From assembly GCA_937911865.1 (NCBI GenBank), contig CALDSK010000108.1:1-40981 (forward strand): a stretch of 40,981 bases of DNA, in the 5' to 3' direction. The notes under the pieces are model-generated. The model was given only the letters and a program-made list of their open reading frames with translations, was not told where the DNA came from and did not search any database. Below are positions 9,035 through 17,499 of this stretch, piece by piece (position 1 is the stretch's first letter; each line of letters opens with the position of its first letter). The position numbers and the translations under genes were made by a program. The DNA is from an uncultured Synechococcus sp. (GTDB lineage Bacteria > Cyanobacteriota > Cyanobacteriia > Phormidesmidales > Phormidesmidaceae).

Positions 9035-9112
9035 GATGTGTCCTCTAAATCTAGATAGGAAGTGTTGTTATTTTGTTGTAACCAGTGTGGCAATCTGATC
9101 CACAAAAAGCTG

Positions 9113-9137
9113 TTGGGTTTCAATAAATGAAACCCAA
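9113..9137 (-). terminator. terminator downstream of the pix operon
   Basis: A perfect 10-bp stem (TTGGGTTTCA and TGAAACCCAA) with a 5-nt loop. Read on the - strand it is followed shortly by CTTTTTG. It lies 158 bp after the stop of the last pix-operon gene. Confidence 0.65.
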
Positions 9138-9199
9138 ACACCACTTACGACTTCATCATCGCTGCGCTTTCTCTCTTTTTCTGACGGGGTCAGATGACG

Positions 9200-9240
9200 T
9201 TTTTGTAATTACTTTTCTGTAATTGCTTTCCTGTAATTTC
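9200..9240. repeat. degenerate pyrimidine-rich tandem repeat
   Basis: Three imperfect copies of about 14 bp built on TTTTCTGTAATT lie in a strongly T-rich stretch (about 9198-9300) just behind the pix operon. This looks like slippage-generated DNA. The surrounding 260-bp gap holds no other recognisable gene. Confidence 0.55.
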
Positions 9241-9294
9241 CTTTTCGTGGCTTCTTTTCTGTCGATTCTTTATCTGTTGCTTCTTTTTAGTTGT

Positions 9295-9930
9295 TTATTT
9301 GGGCAATTCTAAGGGTGGCTTGATGCCGCCTGTGAATTTGAGAGTGTCTTCGTTCATGGTGGGAACGCCCGCAAGATTCAAAATAGGGGATAAATCAAGA
9401 ATAAGTAGAGCATGCCGGGCACGGTTGAGGTCGTAGTTCACAATGTGAGAAACCCATTTCAAAGACTGCGATCGTCGCTGATGAAAGGGCACTGGCTTCA
9501 GTGCGTAGTTGGGCACTTCCATCAAATCAGGCGGTTCTGAGAGCGCAATGCCCCACAGTTCTTTCTTCTCATTTTGTAGAACAACTAAAAAAGGTGGATT
9601 CTCATTGGGCTCCAGCTCGCGTACTTTGTTTCTCTTTTCTAAAGCCCGTGAGCTAGCAGCGCTAGGCCGAGGATGCGTTGTAGGCTGAGTCGTTTTGAGT
9701 GCAAGTACAGAGACTAAATCCAAGATTTGGATACTGTATGGCCCTAGCTGAACCATACCCATAGAAATAAGTCCCCCCTGAGAGGGCGGTGGCGTTGAAA
9801 CCACGCGAAGAATATCACGACTCGGTAAACCAAACAAATAGCCTGCCAGCTCAAAGGTGATGTATTGCGTTGTATCTGGGTCAAGCTCATCCGTAATCGA
9901 GAGCATTGCCTGATCTAGGGAGTTATCCAT
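9295..9930 (-). CDS. CheW-like adaptor, last gene of the pix operon
   Basis: 211 residues with a single CheW-type SH3-like domain. YITFELAGYLFGLPSRDILRV (about 23-43) is the first strand pair, and ISMGMVQLGPYSIQILDL the second. The C-terminal half (PFLVVLQNEKKELWGIAL) completes the fold. CheW proteins couple receptors to the CheA kinase. The start codon overlaps the end of pixL by eight bases, so the two are translationally coupled and this protein very likely serves PixL/PixJ. A run around residues 78-105 is a low-complexity insertion. It is a second CheW besides PixI; Synechocystis pix has only one, so no symbol is given. Confidence 0.87.
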   Translation of the reverse strand: MDNSLDQAMLSITDELDPDTTQYITFELAGYLFGLPSRDILRVVSTPPPSQGGLISMGMVQLGPYSIQILDLVSVLALKTTQPTTHPRPSAASSRALEKRNKVRELEPNENPPFLVVLQNEKKELWGIALSEPPDLMEVPNYALKPVPFHQRRSQSLKWVSHIVNYDLNRARHALLILDLSPILNLAGVPTMNEDTLKFTGGIKPPLELPK

Positions 9931-12900
9931 GGGCGGAGCCTGAAGTATTCAGCGGGGCGTATGTCTGTTCTTTAGTGGTATCTGTGATCTGAATTTCGGC
10001 TTTGCCTTCAATCGCTTCGGTAATGGCCCGTAAAAGCTTGGGCGTCAGGTAAGGCTTGGTCAGGTAGCTGGTGGCTCCCAGTTCTTCTGTGAGTAAGCGG
10101 TGCTTGGTGCCCATGCGTGAGGTCAGCATAATCGTCGGAATCGCCGCGACTTCTGGCAAACGCTGACGGGCCTTAAGAAACTCAAAGCCGTTCATACCGG
10201 GCATTTCAATGTCACACAATATCACTTGAACATCTGGATAGCGCTCCAAAAGCTGCAATGCCTCTGCACCATCACGGGCCTGAATCACTTGATAGTTGGA
10301 TTTTTGCAGCGCTTCGGTGAGTGTATTACGCACGGTAATAGAATCATCGACCGTTAGCACTAGCGGCTTGAGGAAAACGGGCTTGTTGGGCACAGGGCCT
10401 GTAGAGTTGGCCGGCTTTTCTGCTGCCCTCGCTTCTAAGTAGTGCTTACGCTGGCTAACGATAATTTTGGCTAGCATTAGGCCGTCGAGGACAAGGGTCA
10501 GCTGACCGTCGGGCAAAATGCTGCTGCCGTACAAGTAGGCAGGCGGCACGATAGTGTTACCAAGCGGGCTAATAACCAGTTCCTGCTCGCCTAGCAGCTG
10601 TTCTACCTCTAGGCCGACAAGAGTGTCTTGATGGTGCAGCAAAATGACAGGATTGGCCGTTCGATCTTTTCTGCTTTTACCACCTGCCGCCTGCCGAGGC
10701 GATCTAGAGGGGTGCTCTGACATCGGTGAGGCGTAGTTCAACACCTCTTTGAGCGCGTTAACAGGTACCAGGTGCTCTGATTCTTTGGTTTGCCAGGTGA
10801 TCATTTTCCCGCCTTTCCAGGTTCGCACCTGCTTGTCGGTAGGAATTAAAATATGCTTCACTGCGTCAGCAATCAGAGCATACACACGCCCCTCTGCCTG
10901 ACACAGCAGCAGCTTGGCAATGCTAAGGCTAGTCGGAATTTGTAGGGTAAAACAGGTGCCTGCGCCGGGTTCGTGACTGACTGTGACCCATCCTTGGAGC
11001 GATCGCACCCGCGCCCGTACCGCGTCGAGTCCCATCCCTCTGCCCGACAGCTCGTTGGTCGTGGTCACGGTCGAAAATCCGGGCTCGAACAGCAAATCTA
11101 CTGTTTGCTCTGCCGTGAGGCTGGACGCTTGAGCAACAGTGATTAATCGATTAGTAATTGCCTGCTCTAAGATCGAGTCAAGGTCTAGCCCCTGACCATC
11201 GTCGGCGACGCTAATGAGTAGATGGCGGCCTTGCTGTACGCCCTTCACTGTGATGGTGCCCGCAAATGGTTTGCTTTGGGCCAGTCGCTCGTCGGGGGCT
11301 TCTATGCCGTGGTCAAAGGCGTTACGTACCAGGTGAACCAGCGGCTCATAAAGGCTGTCAGCAATCGTTCTATCGATTAGAATTTCGCCGCCTTCTAGCT
11401 CTATTTCAACGGGCTTTTGGTGCTGCGTTTTCAGTCGTTCTACCGTAGAAGGAAACTGTTGAAAAACGGTTTCTAAAGGCACCATTCTGGCCTCTAAAAG
11501 CGTCTCTCGGGTATTCGCCAGCAGCCGCTTTTGCTTCTCTAGCGCTTGCTCAGAGCGCTTTACAAACAGTTCAATCGCTTCTGCGCTCTCACTCTGTTGA
11601 ACAGTTTCTTCCAGGCAAGATTGCAACAGCAGCTGAATCTCGCTGTATTGTTCTAGTTCTATCGAATCGAAGTGAGCGTAGGTGGCAGATCCCTGTTCAC
11701 TGTATTCTGGTTGACTGTATTCTGGTTCACCGTACCCTTGTTCGCCACGTTTATAGGTATCGCGCTCCTCACCTCTGCTACTCGGCATAGCGCCGTTCGG
11801 AGAGATTCTCAGCGAATCTTTAGGACGACGAATAAGCTGTTCGGTTTGCTGCTGATTGAGCTGCTGTTGCTGCGTAGAGATCCGATTCAGCAGCTTTTTA
11901 ACCAGAGCTGTTAGCTGTTCGTTGTAGAGCGTTTGTTTATTTTGCTGTGTGAGCAGTTCTCCCATCGCCTGATTGAGGCTATCAAGGTGATCCAACCTCA
12001 TGCGAATAGTCGCACTGCTAGCCTGTGAAATGGTCTGTTGTTGAGGAGTACCCGGCGGAGTACTTGGCAGCTTCTCTTGTACTTTACTGGTTACTGTCTC
12101 TGTTGCTCGATCAAGAGAAATCTCAGCGTCTTTCGCGGGTTGGCGACTAGCCGGGCGCTGAGGCTGAATGTTTAGCGCATTGAGTTCTGCAGGGGTAAGC
12201 TCTGCTAGCTCTGAGACAACGGGCCTTTGAATATTTTCAGACGTAGGCGCTATTACCGCAGATGTGATAGCACTCTGGTCTTCTTTTGTATTCTGTTCTT
12301 GCTGTTGAGCGACGAGTGTCTGATCGCGGCTGATCTCGCTAGAGAGAGCATTTTCAGCGTGAGTGTCACTCTGTTCTTTTGATGTGGAATCTTTTGATGT
12401 GGAATCTTTTGATGTTGAGTCTGTTGATTTTGAGTTAGCTATCGCATGAGACTGCTCAGGACTGCCAATCGGCTGTGTTAGATTTTTCCATCGGCGTTTG
12501 AACCAGCCCTCTTTTGCTTTGGCTGTTTTCTGTGAGCTGCTGGGGCTATTGACATTAGTGGCAGGCGTCGCTCTTTTAGAAACTTTGCTGACCGGCTCGA
12601 TACGAGCATGGCCGCAGAACTGCTGTAGCGCGACAGAAGGAATGCCGCCCTGGGTGCGATCGCCACCCAACACCTCGGCCTGAGCCGCCTTAAAGTTCTC
12701 TAGCGCAACCGGCGCAATATGCAGCACCAGATCTGGATACCGCTCTAAGGCCTGATGAGTCATTTGAGCGATCGCTTCAAACCCTGGCAAATTTAAGGAC
12801 TCACCGAGACCCATAAACACCTCTGCCTGAGTCTTCAAAAGCTCTCTGAGATCCCTGGGCCGAGGATCCTTTAAAGCCTGCTCAAGCGTTTCAAGCCGCT

Positions 12901-13390
12901 GAGCCACACCCACCTGAAAAATAGATTGGGTCATATCGAACCCAAGCTCGGCAGATGTCGGCAAGTGCCCCTCTTGGCCGAATCGAGCCCCCAGCATTTT
13001 CTGTAGCTGGCTCACGACCGCTGCCATCCGGTTGAGGATATCGTCTCCATCAACCTTTGCACCCACCAGCTGCGCTGACATGAGTAGCTGCAAACACTCG
13101 TAGCCCTGAAAGATCAGCTGCTCCATTTCAAGACTGACGACGGTGTCGTCGTAACAGAGCGCCTTGAAGATATCTTCCAGGGAGTGGGTGGTTTTTTGAA
13201 TGGTCTCTAGACCAACGCTGGCCGAAGCCCCCTTGAGCGTATGAGCAGTGCGCATCAGGGTATGAACTTTTTGCAGACTGAAGTCTTGCCGGAGGGTTTT
13301 GAGCTCGTCCTCCATAGTTTGCAAGAGTTCGGTCGCCTCTTGCACAAAGTACTGATAGGTTTGCGTAGAAACAGTAGGATCGGTTGGCAT
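9923..13390 (-). CDS. pixL: hybrid CheA-type histidine kinase of phototaxis (PixL)
   Basis: 1155 residues. The N-terminal HPt domain carries the phospho-accepting His50 (RTAHTLKGAS). A long variable region (about 270-560) includes the Ser/Lys/Asp/Thr repeat STSKD. The HATPase domain (about 640-830) has the N box (LVRNAFDHG), G1 (DDGQGLD) and G2 (GRGMGLDAV). A CheW-like regulatory domain (about 835-1000) precedes a C-terminal CheY-like receiver (about 1010-1130) with DD, phospho-Asp in LCDIEMPG, Thr/Ser in LTSR and Lys in TKPY. All catalytic sites look intact. This build (HPt-kinase-CheW-REC) is that of Synechocystis PixL and PilL. The neighbouring bilin-type receptor favours PixL. It should phosphorylate PixH, PixG and its own receiver to steer type IV pilus motility. 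Confidence 0.92.
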   Translation of the reverse strand: MPTDPTVSTQTYQYFVQEATELLQTMEDELKTLRQDFSLQKVHTLMRTAHTLKGASASVGLETIQKTTHSLEDIFKALCYDDTVVSLEMEQLIFQGYECLQLLMSAQLVGAKVDGDDILNRMAAVVSQLQKMLGARFGQEGHLPTSAELGFDMTQSIFQVGVAQRLETLEQALKDPRPRDLRELLKTQAEVFMGLGESLNLPGFEAIAQMTHQALERYPDLVLHIAPVALENFKAAQAEVLGGDRTQGGIPSVALQQFCGHARIEPVSKVSKRATPATNVNSPSSSQKTAKAKEGWFKRRWKNLTQPIGSPEQSHAIANSKSTDSTSKDSTSKDSTSKEQSDTHAENALSSEISRDQTLVAQQQEQNTKEDQSAITSAVIAPTSENIQRPVVSELAELTPAELNALNIQPQRPASRQPAKDAEISLDRATETVTSKVQEKLPSTPPGTPQQQTISQASSATIRMRLDHLDSLNQAMGELLTQQNKQTLYNEQLTALVKKLLNRISTQQQQLNQQQTEQLIRRPKDSLRISPNGAMPSSRGEERDTYKRGEQGYGEPEYSQPEYSEQGSATYAHFDSIELEQYSEIQLLLQSCLEETVQQSESAEAIELFVKRSEQALEKQKRLLANTRETLLEARMVPLETVFQQFPSTVERLKTQHQKPVEIELEGGEILIDRTIADSLYEPLVHLVRNAFDHGIEAPDERLAQSKPFAGTITVKGVQQGRHLLISVADDGQGLDLDSILEQAITNRLITVAQASSLTAEQTVDLLFEPGFSTVTTTNELSGRGMGLDAVRARVRSLQGWVTVSHEPGAGTCFTLQIPTSLSIAKLLLCQAEGRVYALIADAVKHILIPTDKQVRTWKGGKMITWQTKESEHLVPVNALKEVLNYASPMSEHPSRSPRQAAGGKSRKDRTANPVILLHHQDTLVGLEVEQLLGEQELVISPLGNTIVPPAYLYGSSILPDGQLTLVLDGLMLAKIIVSQRKHYLEARAAEKPANSTGPVPNKPVFLKPLVLTVDDSITVRNTLTEALQKSNYQVIQARDGAEALQLLERYPDVQVILCDIEMPGMNGFEFLKARQRLPEVAAIPTIMLTSRMGTKHRLLTEELGATSYLTKPYLTPKLLRAITEAIEGKAEIQITDTTKEQTYAPLNTSGSAHG

Positions 13391-13480
13391 GAGAAGCCTG
13401 GAGGGGGCGAGTGGGAGGGGGTGCTTGCTTGACCTGTGGGTAGGCTTTGTTGGGCCTGGCCTATTTCACCGGGTCTATTC

Positions 13481-16384
13481 CTATTTCACTTTGAACTGGC
13501 CAGTGCTCGTTTGAAGCACTTCAGTCGTCGTTAGCACCTGCTGAATAGATTCGGTGAGTTCGTTGGCCTGACTGGCTGTTTGATTGGCAATATCGGTGGC
13601 CTCACTCATAGTTTCGGTGACCCCCTTAAACTCGGTAGCCTGCTGGTTAGTGGTTTGAGTAATGTCGGCAGTGAGCTGGCTAATTTGGTCAGTCGCTTGC
13701 ACAATCGCGGTGAGGTTGCGACGCGCATCAGTCACCAGGCTGGTGCCTTCAGCAACCTGTTGAATGCCGGTTTCCATCGCGGTGGAGACTTCGGCAGTGC
13801 CCATTTGAATATCTTCAACAAATTGCTCAATTTGGGTGGCCGCTTCAGCGGACTGACGGGCGAGCGATCGCACCTCATCGGCAACGACAGCAAATCCTCG
13901 GCCATACTGCCCGGCGCGCGTCGCCTCAATAGAAGCATTGAGTGCCAGCAGCTGAGTTTGAGTCGTTAAGTGACTAATCAAGCTGACAATTTTAGACACC
14001 TTCTGCGAAGACTCACTAAGCCGCTTAATGCGCTGGTTGGTTTCCGCTACCGTAGAGCGAATAGCCATAATGCCGTCCACGGTGCGGTTCATCGCGGTAT
14101 CGCCCCGCTGCACGATCTGGTTCGCTTCTTGGGCAGCGACTTCTACCTGCTGCGCGTCTTTTGCTACCGCTGCGGTAGAGCTCATCATCTTTTGCACGCT
14201 CGCCAACGCTTCGTCTAACGCCTTTGCCTGCTGCTCTGCCTGCTGATTTACCGACACAGCAGACGCTTCGCTGGCCTTGGAGCTTTCACCGACCTGTCCT
14301 GCGACGTCTTGGACCTGCATGACAATTTTTTGCAGACTTTGCAGCGTGGTGTTGTAGGTACTCGCTACCGTTCCAACCTCAGTATCGGTTACCTGCGCAC
14401 GCACCGTCAGATCGCCTTCTAGGGCCGGGCCAACAGCTTGTAGCAGTGCTATGACCTGCTGCTGAATTTTCTCTTTGGAGGTTTTCTCACGCTCAGCCGT
14501 TTCAGTCAGCTGCGCCGTTTTCTCTGCGACCTGAGCGAGATACTCAGCCTGCTGTAGCGCCAGATTCATCTGCGCGCCTAGCCGATGAGCAAAGCGAACT
14601 TCACCCTCTTCCCAGTCTCTGGGCGCTTTACACTGATGGATAGCAAACAGGCCCCACAGAATATCGCCTTTCATCAGCGGCACAACAATACTGGCCTTAA
14701 CTTGCAGCTCGTTGAGCAGATCCATCAAGCAATCTTCCAGATCGAGCGCGGCCACATCGTTAACGACCCAGTAGCGACCGTTGGCATAGTTCTCGGCATG
14801 GTCTTCTGCAAAGCAGTGATCTTTGATTTGGTTAGCCATTGCGGAGCGCACGCCTACCGCAACATCTTCAACCACAAACTCACCCACGCTGTAGTTTTTC
14901 TCTACGTCAAACTGATAGAGCCCAACGCGATCCGCATCTATTAGCTGACGGATATCTTGAACAATCGACTTTAGCGTTTTAATGACGTCAGATGTATTGC
15001 GCAACCGCTCAGTCATCTTGGTGATCAGCTGCTCTCTAGCAACAGCAGCTTCGAGCGCCTTTGTTTTGTTGTCTACTTGCTTGAGGTACTCGGCTTGCTG
15101 CATTGCTAAATCTAGCTGACCTGCAACCCGCTTCACAAAGGCAGTCTCAACCGGCTGCCACTGCCGTGGGCCGCTGCACTGGTGGATGCAAAATAGCCCC
15201 CAAAGCTGATTGTCTTTTAGCAACGGCACGACCAAATTGGCCCTGACTTGAAACTGCTCAAGGACCGCAATGTAGCAGTCGGCAATCCCCTCTGCATAGA
15301 TATCAGACATCGCCGCGACTCTGCCCTGACGGTAAGCCTCAGCCATGCGATCACTAAAGCAGTGATCTTCTACCTCAATTTCTTTAGCGGCAACAAAATT
15401 AGGACCCACGCTTTCTACCACCACTTCGCCTGTGGTGTAACCGCTGTCTGGCGTGAACTGAAAAACAGCGACTCGATCTGCCTTCAAAAAGTCGCGCAGG
15501 CTTTTAGTCGTAGATTCAAAAATCTCGTGAATATCTGTAAATCCGCGAATTTTGCGAATAATATTGCCAAGCGTTTCTCCCCGCGCAATCTCTTCTTGAG
15601 TTTGTCGCTGTAGCGTAAGCGTCTGTAGCTGTAGCGTGAGCTCTGTACTGACCTGATAGAGCAAACCGATTTCGCTCTCTGCCCAAGCTCTTGTCTTGTC
15701 GCACTGCTGTACAACCAGCAGGCCCCAAAGCTGATCTCCTAAGAAAATCGGCAGGCTAAGGCTAGACTGAACCTGAAAGCGCTGAAAGAGCTGCATCTGA
15801 TGGGGTGAGACGGCTTCTTCACTGGTGTCGGCGATCACAATTGCCGACTGAGTTTGGTAGTCTCGTGGGTCGTTAGCACCAAAGGCAACTGTGCTCAAGG
15901 TCTCCCCTAGCGCAGGGGTGTAGCCGGCAGTAACTGATTCAGCGGTGACGCTGCCTTCTGCGGCAGACTGAAACTGGTAAATTATGGCGCGATCGCACTT
16001 AAAACGCTTGCGAAGCGCCGTAACCGTAATCTGATAAAGATTGTCTAGCGTTGTCGCCTGTGCCATCCGATTAGCAATGCCAAAAGCCCGTTTACCCGAG
16101 CTTTTCGGCAGAGCGGTTGCCCGTCTAAAGGCGGAGGTCATAGCCGATCCGTTTGTAGCGGCTTTAGTGGCGGCTTTAGAGATAGCAGCGTTGGCGTCTG
16201 TCGCTTCGGCGGTTGAGTCTGAAGTGGCACCCAGCTCAATATCGTTCGGGGCAAGCGTCCGCGAAGTTACTTCAACGTAAGCATCATCTCGGCCTGTGCC
16301 TTCTGCATGACCGTTACCATCAAAAGTATGCTGCGCTGAATCTTCGGCAACATCGGTAGGCGTAAGAGAGTTGTTAATAGTCAT
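13481..16384 (-). CDS. pixJ: phototaxis receptor: triple-GAF methyl-accepting protein with two DXCF-type cyanobacteriochrome GAFs (PixJ)
   Basis: 967 residues from the ATG; a TTG 42 bases upstream is a possible longer start. Residues 1-~105 are a low-complexity tail with no transmembrane helix, so the receptor looks soluble. GAF1 (about 110-250) has no cysteine at the bilin site: His195 stands there. GAF2 (about 275-430) has DHCF with Cys342 and a second Cys370. GAF3 (about 460-615) has DHCF with Cys524 and Cys552. In both, the cysteines are 28 residues apart, the spacing I recall for the blue/green receptor TePixJ. A HAMP-like segment (about 645-700) and the MCP signalling hairpin ([26 protein letters not shown]) follow. 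It should signal to PixL through PixI. Bilin binding is inferred from the motifs; GAF3 has Leu where His or Tyr usually follows the second Cys. Confidence 0.92.
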   Translation of the reverse strand: MTINNSLTPTDVAEDSAQHTFDGNGHAEGTGRDDAYVEVTSRTLAPNDIELGATSDSTAEATDANAAISKAATKAATNGSAMTSAFRRATALPKSSGKRAFGIANRMAQATTLDNLYQITVTALRKRFKCDRAIIYQFQSAAEGSVTAESVTAGYTPALGETLSTVAFGANDPRDYQTQSAIVIADTSEEAVSPHQMQLFQRFQVQSSLSLPIFLGDQLWGLLVVQQCDKTRAWAESEIGLLYQVSTELTLQLQTLTLQRQTQEEIARGETLGNIIRKIRGFTDIHEIFESTTKSLRDFLKADRVAVFQFTPDSGYTTGEVVVESVGPNFVAAKEIEVEDHCFSDRMAEAYRQGRVAAMSDIYAEGIADCYIAVLEQFQVRANLVVPLLKDNQLWGLFCIHQCSGPRQWQPVETAFVKRVAGQLDLAMQQAEYLKQVDNKTKALEAAVAREQLITKMTERLRNTSDVIKTLKSIVQDIRQLIDADRVGLYQFDVEKNYSVGEFVVEDVAVGVRSAMANQIKDHCFAEDHAENYANGRYWVVNDVAALDLEDCLMDLLNELQVKASIVVPLMKGDILWGLFAIHQCKAPRDWEEGEVRFAHRLGAQMNLALQQAEYLAQVAEKTAQLTETAEREKTSKEKIQQQVIALLQAVGPALEGDLTVRAQVTDTEVGTVASTYNTTLQSLQKIVMQVQDVAGQVGESSKASEASAVSVNQQAEQQAKALDEALASVQKMMSSTAAVAKDAQQVEVAAQEANQIVQRGDTAMNRTVDGIMAIRSTVAETNQRIKRLSESSQKVSKIVSLISHLTTQTQLLALNASIEATRAGQYGRGFAVVADEVRSLARQSAEAATQIEQFVEDIQMGTAEVSTAMETGIQQVAEGTSLVTDARRNLTAIVQATDQISQLTADITQTTNQQATEFKGVTETMSEATDIANQTASQANELTESIQQVLTTTEVLQTSTGQFKVK

Positions 16385-16508
16385 GGGAGTGCGGGGCGTC
16401 TGCGAATGGGGGCGAACAGAATTCAAACGGTAGAAGAGAAATGGTCAAAGAAAAGTAGTCAAAAAACAAAAATCAGCAAGAGGCAACAGACTACGCAAGA
16501 CTTATCTG

Positions 16509-17066
16509 CTAGCCGCCGCCTTCGTGAGATTGCCACAGAGGCGATTCGACTAGAGCCGCCACGTCTAATACCGTGCCACCTTGCCCGGGGCAATAGCCCA
16601 ATACAAAGGGCTCTAGGCTAGGAGAGCACAGGCCAGCTTCCATAATAATTTTCTCTTCATCAAAAAAATCAATCTCACCAACACTCTCTACAACCAGACC
16701 AAGAGAGCGTCCTGACGATTGGATAACGATGACTGTCGGGGTGGTGGTGAGCTGCGATCGCTCATATAGGGGGGTATAGCCGACTAAATGATTCAAATCG
16801 ACTAGCCAAAGCGTTTCCCCCTGCCAGCTACAAACACCTAGAATGCAGCCTGGCATGTCAGGAATTGGAAAGATCTCTTCAAAGCTAATTTGCATCACTT
16901 CTACAATCTGATGCAGTGGTAGCAGAGCATCACTGTTTTGGTCAAGTACAAACCGCAGGAAACGCTGACGATTGTCTACAGGTAGAGGCGTTAGTCCTAG
17001 CGGATCTCGCTCGTCCGCACCCAGAAGACCAGACAACGTCAGCCGAGAAGATTGTGTACTTAGCAT
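16509..17066 (-). CDS. pixI: CheW-like adaptor PixI
   Basis: 185 residues covering one CheW domain: RFLRFVLDQNSDALLPLHQI (about 36-55), GCILGVCSWQGETLWLVDLN (about 75-95), then VIVIQSSGRSLGLVVESVG (about 111-129). It bridges receptor PixJ and kinase PixL. A clear ribosome site (AAGGAAAG) precedes the ATG. The order pixH-pixI-pixJ matches Synechocystis sll0039-0041 as I remember it, and this supports the symbol. It starts 33 bp after pixH ends and lies 124 bp before pixJ. Confidence 0.88.
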   Translation of the reverse strand: MLSTQSSRLTLSGLLGADERDPLGLTPLPVDNRQRFLRFVLDQNSDALLPLHQIVEVMQISFEEIFPIPDMPGCILGVCSWQGETLWLVDLNHLVGYTPLYERSQLTTTPTVIVIQSSGRSLGLVVESVGEIDFFDEEKIIMEAGLCSPSLEPFVLGYCPGQGGTVLDVAALVESPLWQSHEGGG

Positions 17067-17099
17067 AATCAGTCTTTCCTTGACGAGTAGGACTTCTCT

Positions 17100-17462
17100 T
17101 CAGGCAATGAGCTTGGTGACCGCTTGAGTTAACTGTTGCTGAGTGACTGGCTTCGTAAGATAGGCATCAGCGCCTAGCATAGTGCTCCAGAGTTTGTCAG
17201 CATCTGTGTTTTTGGTAGAACAAATAATAATTGGAATATCACGCGTGCTCTCATTTGTTTTGAGGTCGTGACAAAATTCAAATCCACTTTGCCCAGGCAA
17301 AACCACATCTAAAAGTAAGAAATCAGGACGGGCTGATTGCAGCATCTTTAAGGCTTCTTCACTGCTAGTAGCACTAGTTACAGTAATGCCAGACTGCTGA
17401 AGATAGTCAGTGAGAATAGCTTTATCGGTAAGGCTGTCTTCTACAATCAGAGCGGTGGTCAT
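17100..17462 (-). CDS. pixH: CheY-like response regulator PixH
   Basis: A single receiver domain of 120 residues starting at MTTALIVEDS. Sites seen: ED acidic pair, phospho-Asp in LLLDVVLPG, Ser in ICSTKN and Lys in LTKP. A longer frame reaches back to 17579, but that would overlap pixG and add 39 residues with no homology, so the ATG at 17462 is chosen. It has no output domain and should act as a diffusible phospho-receiver of PixL. It lies 37 bp behind pixG in the same operon. Confidence 0.9.
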   Translation of the reverse strand: MTTALIVEDSLTDKAILTDYLQQSGITVTSATSSEEALKMLQSARPDFLLLDVVLPGQSGFEFCHDLKTNESTRDIPIIICSTKNTDADKLWSTMLGADAYLTKPVTQQQLTQAVTKLIA

Positions 17463-17499
17463 AACGTTGTTTTGATAGGAAACTATGGGAGAAAATATA

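Noticed and set aside
9097..9105. isolated DnaA-box-like TGATCCACA
   Set aside because: A single one-mismatch site, not clustered, next to a terminator hairpin; expected by chance.
13580..13969. 129-codon frame opposite pixJ, and similar frames at 14585-14944 and 15248-15613
   Set aside because: They lie antisense to conserved MCP and GAF domains and have no recognisable protein features.
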